A stretch of 23,739 bases of DNA from Actinomycetes bacterium (GCA_023432005.1 JAEYVF010000061.1:1-23739); one strand, 5' to 3'. Positions 7,399-14,971 are shown, numbered from the stretch's first letter. Numbers and translations: made by a program. The notes: generated by a model from the sequence alone, not told the origin.

Positions 7399-7404
7399 TA
7401 GGGT
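7399..7404 (+). promoter_or_regulatory. -10 box of the proline-rich membrane protein gene, leaderless
   Basis: TAGGGT ends exactly six bases before the ATG at 7411, with no Shine-Dalgarno sequence between, so this mRNA is probably leaderless. Confidence 0.6.
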
Positions 7405-7410
7405 TGCGTC

Positions 7411-8154
7411 ATGTCCGAGCCGAGCCAGCCGCCCGTCCCGCCTCCCGCGGGCCCCGTCCCGCCCGTCGAGCCCGCCGCATCCGCGCCCGTCCCCGCACCG
7501 CGCTACGGCGAGTTCGCCCCCGTGGACGCGGCCGCCCAGCCGGCCGCACCTGCCGCCTCGCAGCCGGCGACGCCGCTCGCGCCCGAGGCGCAGCAGGGCG
7601 TCCCCGCGGCACCGGGCCAGCCCGTCATGTACTCGGGAACGGCCGGGGCGCCGGCCCCGGCATACCCCTCGCAGCCCGGCTATCCCGCCCCCGGCTACCC
7701 GCAGCCCGGCTACCCCGCCCCCGGCTACGCCCAGCCCGCCTACGGTCAGCCCGTCTACGGCCAGCCCGGCTTCGCGGGCGCGCCGGCACCCCGACGCCGC
7801 ACGTGGGACATCGTGCTCACCGTCGTGCTGCTCGTGCTGGGGCTCGTGGGGATGCTCCTCGGCGTGCTCTACGGCGTGCTGTTCAGCACGCCCGAGGCGC
7901 TCGACCAGGGCTTCCGCGACCAGGGGCTCGGCGGGTTCGACGGCGACGTCGGTGCGGCGCCCCTCGTGCTCATCGGAAGTCACGTCGTGCTCTACCTCAT
8001 CGCCGTGGGCGTGTCGATCCTGCTGCTGGTGAAGAAGAAGGTCGCGTTCTACGTGCCGCTCATCGCGGGCGTGGTCGCGGCGATCATCTTCTGGTCGACG
8101 ATCGTCGCGGTCATGCTGAGCGACCCCGACTTCGCGTCGACGACCGGGCTCTGA
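7411..8154 (+). CDS. Proline-rich membrane protein (DUF6264-like)
   Basis: 247-aa protein in two halves. Residues 1-130 are a disordered Pro/Ala-rich region with near-tandem PGYPAPGY/QPGY/GQP(V/G) repeats (~88-120) that include a YGEF motif (~31-34). Residues 131-238 hold three membrane helices (~133-157, ~184-208, ~213-237). The YGEF plus three-helix layout recalls DUF6264 proteins of Microbacteriaceae; this assignment is tentative. It sits on the opposite strand between argF and argH, where other actinobacteria have argR-argG. Its stop is only 3 bp from the argF stop. Function unknown. Confidence 0.75.
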   Translation: MSEPSQPPVPPPAGPVPPVEPAASAPVPAPRYGEFAPVDAAAQPAAPAASQPATPLAPEAQQGVPAAPGQPVMYSGTAGAPAPAYPSQPGYPAPGYPQPGYPAPGYAQPAYGQPVYGQPGFAGAPAPRRRTWDIVLTVVLLVLGLVGMLLGVLYGVLFSTPEALDQGFRDQGLGGFDGDVGAAPLVLIGSHVVLYLIAVGVSILLLVKKKVAFYVPLIAGVVAAIIFWSTIVAVMLSDPDFASTTGL

Positions 8155-8157
8155 CCC

Positions 8158-9081
8158 TCAGGCCCTCTCGAGGAGCCACACGAGCAGCGCCTTCTGGGCG
8201 TGCAGGCGGTTCTCCGCCTCGTCCCAGATGACGCTCTGCGGGCCGTCGATGACGCTCGAGGCGACCTCGTACCCGCGATCGGCCGGGAGGCAGTGCAGGA
8301 AGACCGCATCGGGGTCGGCGAGCCGCATGAGCTCGTCGGTCACCTGGTAGCCGCCGAAGGTGGCGACGCGGTGAGCCTTCTCCTCCTCCTTGCCCATCGA
8401 CACCCAGGTATCGGTCACGACGACGTCGGCGCCGGCGACGGCCTCGAGCGGATCGGTGTAGATCGCGACCGAGCCGCCGGTCTCGCCGGCGCGGCGGTCG
8501 GCGTCGGCGACGACGGCATCCGCGGGACTGAACTCCTCGGGAGATGCGACCCGCACGTGCATGCCCGCCGTCGCGCCCGCGAGGAGGTAGCTGTGCGCCA
8601 TGTTGCTCGCGCCGTCGCCGAGGAAGGTCACCGTGAGGCCCCTGAGCTCTCCCTTGTGCTCCCGGATGGTGAGCAGGTCGGCGAGCAGCTGACAGGGGTG
8701 GAAGTCGTCGGACAGCGCGTTGACGACCGGCACCCGCGTTCCCGCGGCCATCTCCTCGAGACCCGCCTGCGCGTAGGTGCGCCACACGATGGCCGACACC
8801 ATGCGCTCGAGCACGCGCGCCGTGTCCGACGGCGTCTCCTTGCCGCCGAGCTGGCTGTTGGCCGTGGAGATGATGAGCGGGCTGCCGCCCAGGTCGGCGA
8901 TGCCCACGGCGAAGCTCACGCGCGTGCGCGTCGAGGACTTGTCGAAGATGACGGCGACCGTCTGCGGGCCCGCGAGCGGCGTGCGGCCCCAGCGGTCGGC
9001 CTTGATCTGCTCGGCGAGGTCGAGGATCTCGGTCTGCTCGGCGGGGCTCAGGTCGTCGTCGCGCAGGAAGTGGCGGGTCAT
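8158..9081 (-). CDS. argF: Ornithine carbamoyltransferase
   Basis: Makes citrulline from ornithine and carbamoyl phosphate in arginine synthesis. The 307-aa protein has the carbamoyl-phosphate site SSTRTR (49-54), the HPCQ motif (128-131), the ornithine-binding DTWVSMG loop (224-230), and HCLPA (263-267). All catalytic residues expected for an anabolic OTCase are present. The ATG overlaps the argD stop by four bases (ATGA). It is the last gene of argCJBDF, and no terminator can fit in the 3-bp gap to the convergent gene. Confidence 0.97.
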   Translation of the reverse strand: MTRHFLRDDDLSPAEQTEILDLAEQIKADRWGRTPLAGPQTVAVIFDKSSTRTRVSFAVGIADLGGSPLIISTANSQLGGKETPSDTARVLERMVSAIVWRTYAQAGLEEMAAGTRVPVVNALSDDFHPCQLLADLLTIREHKGELRGLTVTFLGDGASNMAHSYLLAGATAGMHVRVASPEEFSPADAVVADADRRAGETGGSVAIYTDPLEAVAGADVVVTDTWVSMGKEEEKAHRVATFGGYQVTDELMRLADPDAVFLHCLPADRGYEVASSVIDGPQSVIWDEAENRLHAQKALLVWLLERA

Positions 9082-10295
9082 TCGTGATCTCCGGGGTCGG
9101 TGCGGGGGATGTCGATCGCCTCGGCGAAGAGGCGGGTGAACTCGTGCAGCTCGTCGTCGCCGATGATGAGCGGCGGGGCGAGCCGGATGCGGTTCTCATT
9201 CGCCGCGTTCACGATGAGTCCGCGGTCGAGGGCCCGGCTCGCGACGATGCCCGCGACCGGCTCGGCGAGGCCGATGCCGAGCAGGAGGCCGCGGCCCTGG
9301 ATGTCGGTCACGAGCGGTGAGCCCATGAGCTCGACCCGGGCCCGCAGCTCGAGGCCGCGCGCGCGCGCGTTGTCGACGAGTCCCGCGCGCTCGATCTCGC
9401 CGAGCACGGCGTTCGCGGCGGCGGCGGCGAGCGGGTTGCCTCCGAACGTCGAGCCGTGATGCCCGATGCCGAAGAGCGTGGACGCCTCGCCGAACGTCAC
9501 GAGGGCGCCGATCGGGAATCCGCCTCCGATGCCCTTCGCGAGCGCCACGGCGTCCGGGACGATGCCCTCGTGCTGGAAGGCGAACCAGTCGCCCGTGCGA
9601 CCGGCGCCCGTCTGGATCTCATCGAGGATGAGCAGCGCGCCGTGTGCCTCCGTGAGCTCGCGGGCGGCCGCGAGGTAGCCCTCCGGAAGCTCGACCACGC
9701 CCGCCTCGCCCTTGATGGGCTCGACGACGAGGGCCGCGACGTCGCCCGCCGCGAGCGCCTCCTCGAGCGCCTCGACCGTCGACGGGATGTGGTCGACGCC
9801 GGGCACGAGCGGCTCGAACGGGCCGCGCAGGGCGGGCTTGCCCGTGAGGCTCAGGGCTCCCATCGTGCGGCCATGGAAGGCGTTCTCGAGAGCGAGGATC
9901 CTCGGCTTGCGCGTGAGACGCGCGAGCTTGACGGCCGCCTCGATCGCCTCGGCGCCCGAGTTGCACAGGAACACGCGGTCGCCGCCCGTGAGGCGGGTGA
10001 GCCGATCGGCGAGCTCGAGCTGCGGCCGGGTCGCGAAGTAGTTCGACACGTGCGCGAAGCGCGCAGCCTGGGCGGCCACCGCCTCGACGAACGCCGGATG
10101 CGCGTGGCCGAGGGAGTTGACCGCGATCCCCGCGAGGAAGTCGAGGTACTGCGTGCCCTCGACGTCCCACACGTGCGCGCCGCGACCGTGCGAGAGCACG
10201 GCGAGGGGCGCGGGCGCGGAGCGCATCATGACGCGCGAGAAGAGCTCCTGGTAGTACTCGGCGCCCTCCGGCGCTGCGTCCTCGACCGCGCTCAT
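9078..10295 (-). CDS. argD: Acetylornithine aminotransferase
   Basis: PLP-dependent class III aminotransferase that converts N-acetylglutamate semialdehyde to N-acetylornithine. 405 aa. Visible features: the pyridine-contact block FLCNSGAEAIEAA (109-121), the Asp of LILDEIQTGAGRTG (222-235), and the PLP lysine at 254 in LAKGIGGGFP. The start at 10295 is chosen because it gives the normal N-terminus (YYQELFSRVM) and makes a 4-nt ATGA overlap with argB. Longer in-frame extensions lack family similarity. Confidence 0.95.
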   Translation of the reverse strand: MSAVEDAAPEGAEYYQELFSRVMMRSAPAPLAVLSHGRGAHVWDVEGTQYLDFLAGIAVNSLGHAHPAFVEAVAAQAARFAHVSNYFATRPQLELADRLTRLTGGDRVFLCNSGAEAIEAAVKLARLTRKPRILALENAFHGRTMGALSLTGKPALRGPFEPLVPGVDHIPSTVEALEEALAAGDVAALVVEPIKGEAGVVELPEGYLAAARELTEAHGALLILDEIQTGAGRTGDWFAFQHEGIVPDAVALAKGIGGGFPIGALVTFGEASTLFGIGHHGSTFGGNPLAAAAANAVLGEIERAGLVDNARARGLELRARVELMGSPLVTDIQGRGLLLGIGLAEPVAGIVASRALDRGLIVNAANENRIRLAPPLIIGDDELHEFTRLFAEAIDIPRTDPGDHE

Positions 10296-11206
10296 GCCGG
10301 CACCACCTCCGTGCCGATGCCGGCATCCGTGAAGATCTCGAGCAGGATCGAGTGCGGCCGGCGCCCGTCGATGATGGCGGCCTTCGGCACTCCCCCGTCG
10401 ACGGCCTCGAGGCACGCCGCCATCTTGGGGATCATGCCCGACTCGAGGCTCGGCAGCAGCTCGGCGAGCTCGGCGCGCGTGATCTGCGAGACGAGCGAGT
10501 CGCGGTTCGGCCAGTCGCGGTAGAGGCCGGCGACATCCGTCAGCACGACGAGCTTCTCGGCCCCGAGCGCGACGGCGAGCGCCGCCGCCGCGGAGTCGGC
10601 GTTGACGTTGAGCGACTGCCCCGGCACCTCGATGTCGGGGGCGATCGAGGAGACGACGGGGATGCGGCCCGCCTCGATCTCGGCGAGCACGGCGGCCGGG
10701 TCGACCTCGACGACGTCGCCCACGAGCCCGATGTCGACGCTCTCCCCGTCGACCACGACCTCGCGCTTGCGGCCCTGGAACAGGCCCGCGTCCTCGCCGG
10801 AGATGGCCGAGGCGAGCGGACCGTGCCGGTTGATGAGCGTCACGAGCTCACGGCTCACCTGGCCCGTGAGCACCATGCGGACGACCTCCATGGCCTCGGG
10901 GGTCGTGACGCGGTAGCCGCCGCGGAACTCGCTCGGGATGCCGAGTCGATCGAGCATCGCCGAGATCTGCGGGCCGCCGCCGTGCACGACGACGGGCTTG
11001 AGTCCCACCGAGCGCAGGTAGACCATGTCCTCCGCGAAGGCGCGCTGCAGCGACTCGTCGACCATGGCGTTGCCGCCGAACTTGACGACGACGATGCGCC
11101 CCGCGAAGCGCCGCAGCCACGGGAGCGACTGGATGAGGGTGTCGGCCTTGACCGCCGCGTCGCGCGTGCGGGCGTCGAGGTCGTCGAGGGGGTTCGCGTT
11201 CGTCAT
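10292..11206 (-). CDS. argB: Acetylglutamate kinase
   Basis: Phosphorylates N-acetylglutamate; usually the arginine-feedback step in bacteria using the ArgJ cycle. 304 aa, amino-acid kinase fold. The ATP-site VKFGGNAM (41-48), the substrate loop HGGGPQI (75-81), RGGYRVT (~93-99) and LNVNADSAAAALA are all seen. An N-terminal helix of ~30 residues ahead of the kinase domain is the type found in arginine-sensitive hexameric enzymes, so allosteric inhibition is likely (inferred). ATGA overlaps argJ; the start at 11206 is fixed by this overlap. Confidence 0.96.
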   Translation of the reverse strand: MTNANPLDDLDARTRDAAVKADTLIQSLPWLRRFAGRIVVVKFGGNAMVDESLQRAFAEDMVYLRSVGLKPVVVHGGGPQISAMLDRLGIPSEFRGGYRVTTPEAMEVVRMVLTGQVSRELVTLINRHGPLASAISGEDAGLFQGRKREVVVDGESVDIGLVGDVVEVDPAAVLAEIEAGRIPVVSSIAPDIEVPGQSLNVNADSAAAALAVALGAEKLVVLTDVAGLYRDWPNRDSLVSQITRAELAELLPSLESGMIPKMAACLEAVDGGVPKAAIIDGRRPHSILLEIFTDAGIGTEVVPA

Positions 11207-12354
11207 GAGGAGTAGGCGCTGTTCTCGTGGACGTAGTCGTGGGTCAGGTCGTTGGTGAGGATGATCGCCCCGAAGTGGCCCGCGTTGAGCTCGAGCTGCA
11301 GGAGCAGCCGACGCGGACGCAGGTCGACCTCGGTGCGCGGGCGGTCGGGTCCGCCCTTCGTGCACACGCGCACGCCGTTCATGGAGACGTCGACGTCGTA
11401 GGGATCGAACTCGGCCTGCGTCGTGCCGATCGCGGCCAGCACGCGGCCCCAGTTGGGGTCGTTGCCGAACACGGCGGCCTTGAACAGGTTGTTGCGCGCG
11501 ATCGCGCGACCGACCTCGACGGCGTCATCCTCGGACGCGGCGCCCATGACCTCGATGACGATGTCGTGGCTCGCGCCCTCCGCATCCGCCTGCAGCTGGA
11601 ACGCGAGGTCCATGCACACCTCGGCGAGCCCCGCCGCGAAGAGGTCGAGGTCGGGCTCGATGCCGGATGCGCCGCTCGCCATGAGCGTGACCTGGTCGTT
11701 GGTCGACATGCAGCCGTCGGAGTCGAGACGGTCGAAGCTCACGCGCGTCGCGCGCCGCAGGGCGTCGTCGAGCTGTGCGGGCAGGAGCACGGCGTCGGTT
11801 GTGAGGACCACGAGCATCGTCGCGAGGCCCGGCGCGAGCATCCCGGCACCCTTGGCCATGCCGCCGATCGTCCAGCCGTCGCGGCGCACGACCACGGTCT
11901 TGGGCTTCGAGTCGGTCGTCATGATGGCGCGTGCCGCGTCGGGGCCCCCGCCCTCCGAGCGCTCGACGGCCGCGCGCTGCGCCCCCGCGATGACCTTGTC
12001 TCGCGGCAGCTGCTCCCCGATGAGGCCCGTCGAGCACACGAGCACGTCGCCCGCCGAGATGCCGAGCGCCTCGGCGACCGCCTCAGCCGTGGCGTGGGTC
12101 GTCTGGAAGCCCTCGGCGCCGGTGAAGCAGTTGGCCCCGCCCGAGTTGAGCACGATCGCGCTCGCCGTGCCGTCGGCGATGACCTGCTGCGACCAGATGA
12201 TCGGGTTGGCCTTCGCGCGATTGCTCGTGAACACGGCGGCGGCGCTGCGCAACGGCCCCTCGTTGACGACGAGGGCGAGGTCGAGCTTGTCGAAGCCCTT
12301 GAGACCCGCTGCGACGCCCGCGGCGGTGAATCCGGATGCGGCGGTGACGGTCAC
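11203..12354 (-). CDS. argJ: Bifunctional glutamate N-acetyltransferase / amino-acid acetyltransferase
   Basis: Recycles the acetyl group from N-acetylornithine to glutamate; bifunctional members also use acetyl-CoA. 383 aa. The self-cleavage site is evident: KGAGMLAPGLATML with nucleophile Thr179, which becomes the N-terminus of the beta subunit. The oxyanion pair is in CSTGLIGEQL (107-116), and NDPNWGR marks the C-terminal part. The GTG start at 12354 overlaps the argC stop by four bases (GTGA) and gives the usual N-terminus with VTAASGFTAAGVAAGLK. Confidence 0.96.
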   Translation of the reverse strand: MTVTAASGFTAAGVAAGLKGFDKLDLALVVNEGPLRSAAAVFTSNRAKANPIIWSQQVIADGTASAIVLNSGGANCFTGAEGFQTTHATAEAVAEALGISAGDVLVCSTGLIGEQLPRDKVIAGAQRAAVERSEGGGPDAARAIMTTDSKPKTVVVRRDGWTIGGMAKGAGMLAPGLATMLVVLTTDAVLLPAQLDDALRRATRVSFDRLDSDGCMSTNDQVTLMASGASGIEPDLDLFAAGLAEVCMDLAFQLQADAEGASHDIVIEVMGAASEDDAVEVGRAIARNNLFKAAVFGNDPNWGRVLAAIGTTQAEFDPYDVDVSMNGVRVCTKGGPDRPRTEVDLRPRRLLLQLELNAGHFGAIILTNDLTHDYVHENSAYSS

Positions 12355-13400
12355 GGGGCGACTCCGTTCACGGGGAGACCCGCGGTCTCGGGCAGTCCGA
12401 GCGCGAGGTTGGCGGACTGGATGGCGGCACCCGCGGTGCCCTTGACGAGGTTGTCGATCGCCGAGACGACGACGACCCGGCCGGCCGCCTCGTCGACGGC
12501 GACGCCCATGAGCGCCGTGTTGGCGCCCGTCGTGTCGCCCGACCGGGGGAACGAGCCCTGCGGCAGCACGCGCACGAAGGTCTCGCCCGCGTACGCACCC
12601 TCCCACGCCTCGCGCACATCCGCGGCGGTGACGCCCGGGGCCAGCCGCGCCGTGGAGGTCGCGAGGATGCCGCGCGACATCGGCACGAGCACCGGGGTGA
12701 ACGAGATGCTGACGCCCTCCCCGCCCGCCGCCGTGAGGTTCTGGACGATCTCGGGCGTGTGCCGGTGCACGCCACCCACCGCGTAGGCCGAGGCGGAGCC
12801 CATGATCTCGCTCGCGAGGAGGTCGGCACGCAGGGACTTGCCCGCCCCCGAGGTGCCGACCGCGAGCACCGACACGAGGTCGTGCGCCTCGACGACGCCC
12901 GCGGCGACGCCCGGCGCGAGGCCGAGCGTGATGGCCGAGACGTTGCACCCGGGGACCGCGATGCGCATCGCGCCCGCGAGGTTGTCGCGCTGCTTCGACG
13001 CGCCGCCCTCGAGCAGGAGCTCGGGCATCCCGTAGGTCCAGGCGCCGTGGTACTCCCCTCCGTAGAAGGCGTCCCACGCGTCCTTCGAGGTGAGGCGATG
13101 GTCGGCACCGCAGTCGACGGCGACGACGTCTCCGGGGAGGGCGTCGGTGATCGCGCCGGACGCGCCGTGCGGGAGTGCGAGGAAGACGAGGTCGGCCTCG
13201 GCGAGCACGGATGCCTCGGTGGGCTGGAGCTCGAGCTCGGCGAGGCTCACGAGGTGCGGGTGCACGGCGCCGAGGCGCTGCCCCGCGTTCTGGTGGGCGG
13301 TGACGACGCGGACCTCGAACTCGGGGTGGTCGGCGAGGAGCCGCAGCAGCTCGCCGCCCGCGTATCCGCTGGCGCCTGCGACGGCGACGGAGATGGGCAT
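12351..13400 (-). CDS. argC: N-acetyl-gamma-glutamyl-phosphate reductase
   Basis: NADPH-dependent reduction of acetylglutamyl phosphate, the third arginine step. 349 aa. The Rossmann motif GASGYAG (9-15) and the catalytic Cys152 in VPGCNVSA are present (many relatives have PGCYPTA). HRLTSK (101-106) and GTSGAGKS in the second half are typical. First structural gene of argCJBDF. In front of its ATG are AAGG (8-base spacing) and also a possible -10 TAAGGT (13408-13413) seven bases away, so both leadered and leaderless starts are conceivable. The 151 nt upstream hold a probable attenuator, described separately. Confidence 0.96.
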   Translation of the reverse strand: MPISVAVAGASGYAGGELLRLLADHPEFEVRVVTAHQNAGQRLGAVHPHLVSLAELELQPTEASVLAEADLVFLALPHGASGAITDALPGDVVAVDCGADHRLTSKDAWDAFYGGEYHGAWTYGMPELLLEGGASKQRDNLAGAMRIAVPGCNVSAITLGLAPGVAAGVVEAHDLVSVLAVGTSGAGKSLRADLLASEIMGSASAYAVGGVHRHTPEIVQNLTAAGGEGVSISFTPVLVPMSRGILATSTARLAPGVTAADVREAWEGAYAGETFVRVLPQGSFPRSGDTTGANTALMGVAVDEAAGRVVVVSAIDNLVKGTAGAAIQSANLALGLPETAGLPVNGVAP

Positions 13401-13551
13401 GACGTCAACCTTATTGTCGTGTGGACGGGGCCGGATCCGGCGACGTCACGCGACGGGCTGAGACGGGTCAGCGGCGCGACGTCGCCGAGATTCGGCGCAC
13501 GCGGCGGACGCGACGGAGCTGCACGCTCTCGAACGACGTCGGCTGACCCAT
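13398..13551 (-). promoter_or_regulatory. Candidate arginine-responsive attenuator/start-codon switch before argC
   Basis: The RNA from 13551 down to the argC ATG can form three competing structures. Helix A: 13542-13549 with 13465-13472, 13534-13541 with 13477-13484, and 13527-13532 with 13485-13490 (22 pairs with a 4-nt bulge), closing the leader ORF on itself. Helix B: 13474-13487 with 13438-13451 (14 pairs, one G-U at the inner end) plus inner GCTGA/TCAGC (13457-13461, 13468-13472). Helix C: 13442-13450 with 13398-13406 (9 pairs, one G-U), which includes the argC start codon. B excludes both A and C. Predicted logic: ribosome stalling on Arg codons lets B form and frees argC; full translation to the stop blocks B and lets C close argC. 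No U-tract follows B, so control at translation initiation is more likely than termination. The pairings are read by eye; the mechanism is inferred. Confidence 0.6.
13468..13551 (-). CDS. Arginine-rich leader peptide (27 aa) upstream of argC
   Basis: Unlisted short ORF in the DUF2252-argC gap: ATG at 13549-13551, TGA at 13468-13470. The peptide MGQPTSFESVQL ends in a basic half with 8 Arg out of 27 residues, at positions 13, 14, 16, 17, 19, 20, 26 and 27, including RRVRRVRR. All Arg codons are CGN. An extended -10 (TGCTAGCCT) ends six bases before the ATG, so the ORF should be read from a leaderless mRNA. There is no ribosome site. A regulatory amino acid run before its own biosynthetic operon, followed by alternative hairpins, is the hallmark of attenuation. 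It could be a chance ORF in GC-rich DNA, but start spacing, composition, location and RNA folding all agree. Confidence 0.65.
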   Translation of the reverse strand: MGQPTSFESVQLRRVRRVRRISATSRR

Positions 13552-13557
13552 GCGTCG

Positions 13558-13563
13558 AGGCTA
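13558..13563 (-). promoter_or_regulatory. -10 box of the argC leader transcript
   Basis: Minus-strand TAGCCT preceded by TGC (extended -10) ends six bases before the leader-peptide ATG. It overlaps the stop codon (TAG) of the DUF2252 gene. The -35 region (GACGGA at 13582-13587, 18-bp spacing) is weak. Confidence 0.55.
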
Positions 13564-14946
13564 GCAGAGCGTCGGGAACCGTCCGTCATGCGCGGCCTGC
13601 GCGAAGGAGGCGTGGTCCGACTCCGCCTGGTCGGCGTACGCGACACCCCATCGGGCGACCGCCCGATCGAAGGCGTCGGACCGCCCGAGGTAGCCGGCGA
13701 TGAACGGCACGGCGGGGCTCTGCGCGTGTCCGCGGGCGAGCACCCACGCGCACGCCATGGCGTACCAGCGGAACGCGTCCTCGTCGAGCGCCTCCACCTC
13801 GACGGAGGAGTTGCCGTCACGGAACTGACGCACGTAGAAGGCGCGCCCGTCGTTCTCGAGGTAGCCGAGGAACGGATCGGAGACCGCCTGGAGCACGCGC
13901 TGCCCGCTCACGACGCGGTAGCCGTGCTCGGCGATCGCGCGCTCTTCGCGCATGCCCGGGAGCTGCTCGCCGGGCATCTCGCCGAAGCGGTAGGCGACCG
14001 CCTGGCCCGCCTCCTTGACCTGCATGACGAGCGGCTCACCGTCCGGGCCGGAGAGGGCGATGATGTAGCACCGCGTGCCGACGCTGCCGACGCCGACGAC
14101 CCGGCGTACGAGGTCGTCGACGCGGTAGTGCGTGAAGAGCAGGGCGACGTCGGCCCGCACGGTGAGCAGGTACTGCTGGAAGAGCTCCTCGACGACCGCA
14201 CGCAGCTCGTCGGCGACGTGGGTCGTGACGGGCGGATCCTCGACGAAGCGGCGGCGGCCGTCATCGCCGATCACCGTCGTGCGGGCGATGACGCGCGACG
14301 AGGTGCGCCGCTCGGCGGCCTTGCGCGCGGCGCGCACGACGGAGCGCAGGCTCCCCGGCACCCGGCCGCCCGCGTCGAGGTCGATGCGCCGGTAGTAGCG
14401 CTCGAGGGCGGGCAGGGCGTCGAAGTCGCGCAGGGTCGTGCGGTACGCGGTCGTGGTGAGCACGGCCGCCTCCTCCGCCTCGGATGCGGATGCGCCGCGG
14501 GCCCGCGCCGCGACGACGACGCTCGCGACGAGCCGCTTGACGTCCCACTCCCACGGGGCCACGGCGGCCTCGTCGAAATCGTTCACGTCGAACACGAGCG
14601 TGCGCTGCGGCGAGCGGTAGAAGCCGAAGTTGGCGAGGTGCGCGTCGCCGCAGACGACGACGTGCGCTCCCGTGACGGGCTCGGCGGCGAGGTCGGCGGC
14701 CTGGACCGCCGCCGTGCCGCGGTAGAAGGCGAAGGGGCTCTCCCGCATCCGGTCCGTGCGCAGCCCCAGGAGCTCGGGCAGACGCTCGGCGTTCTGCTGC
14801 TCCACGATGCCGAGCGGATCGCGGCCCGGTGCCGCGCGGTACTCGGCGTGAGCCGAGCGCGGCACCTGGGCGCGACGGGCGCGCCCGGCCGCACGGAGCT
14901 CCGCGGCCGACGCCATGTCGACGCCCTCGAGCTCGGTGAGGCTCAT
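13561..14946 (-). CDS. DUF2252 family protein (kinase-like fold)
   Basis: 461-aa cytoplasmic protein of a widespread uncharacterised family. Hallmarks: GRDPLGIVEQQNAERLPEL near residues 41-59, SPFAFYRGTA (70-79), GDAHLANFG (100-108) resembling a catalytic HxN/HxD loop, and FDVNDFDE (119-126) resembling a metal-binding DFD element. The overall order resembles aminoglycoside-phosphotransferase-like kinases, but activity is unproven. It starts 25 bp after the pheT stop on the same strand; TAGAGT seven bases before the ATG suggests its own leaderless promoter. An alternative start is the Met at residue 11. Its stop codon overlaps the argC leader promoter. Confidence 0.9.
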   Translation of the reverse strand: MSLTELEGVDMASAAELRAAGRARRAQVPRSAHAEYRAAPGRDPLGIVEQQNAERLPELLGLRTDRMRESPFAFYRGTAAVQAADLAAEPVTGAHVVVCGDAHLANFGFYRSPQRTLVFDVNDFDEAAVAPWEWDVKRLVASVVVAARARGASASEAEEAAVLTTTAYRTTLRDFDALPALERYYRRIDLDAGGRVPGSLRSVVRAARKAAERRTSSRVIARTTVIGDDGRRRFVEDPPVTTHVADELRAVVEELFQQYLLTVRADVALLFTHYRVDDLVRRVVGVGSVGTRCYIIALSGPDGEPLVMQVKEAGQAVAYRFGEMPGEQLPGMREERAIAEHGYRVVSGQRVLQAVSDPFLGYLENDGRAFYVRQFRDGNSSVEVEALDEDAFRWYAMACAWVLARGHAQSPAVPFIAGYLGRSDAFDRAVARWGVAYADQAESDHASFAQAAHDGRFPTLC

Positions 14947-14953
14947 GGCCGCG

Positions 14954-14959
14954 ACTCTA
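14954..14959 (-). promoter_or_regulatory. -10 box of the DUF2252 gene, leaderless arrangement
   Basis: Minus-strand TAGAGT lies in the 25-bp pheT-DUF2252 gap, seven bases before the ATG, with no ribosome site. The gene may also be read through from pheST. Confidence 0.5.
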
Positions 14960-14971
14960 GCGGCGCGGAGC

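Noticed and set aside
7676..7770. Short tandem repeats (CCCGGCTA-type) as a possible CRISPR or variable repeat
   Set aside because: They are in-frame codons for a Pro-Gly-Tyr low-complexity region of the membrane protein, without spacers.
11203..13077. 624-codon minus-strand ORF extending argJ upstream
   Set aside because: The extra N-terminal 240 codons are a shadow of argC in another frame; the GTG at 12354 gives the normal ArgJ N-terminus and a 4-nt overlap with argC.
13408..13413. TAAGGT as a leaderless promoter for argC itself
   Set aside because: Not excluded, but the AAGG within it is equally good as a ribosome site, and the upstream leader ORF has a better -10 with ideal spacing. 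Kept only as an alternative.
13438..13487. Hairpin B as a rho-independent terminator of the DUF2252 gene
   Set aside because: A strong stem, but the following bases are GC-rich with no U-tract, and the arm overlaps the leader ORF; a regulatory role explains it better.
13401..13560. ArgR operator (ARG box) upstream of argC
   Set aside because: No AT-rich, 18-20 bp imperfect palindrome resembling known ARG boxes is visible; the palindromes present are GC-rich GACGTC and GCCGGATCCGGC.
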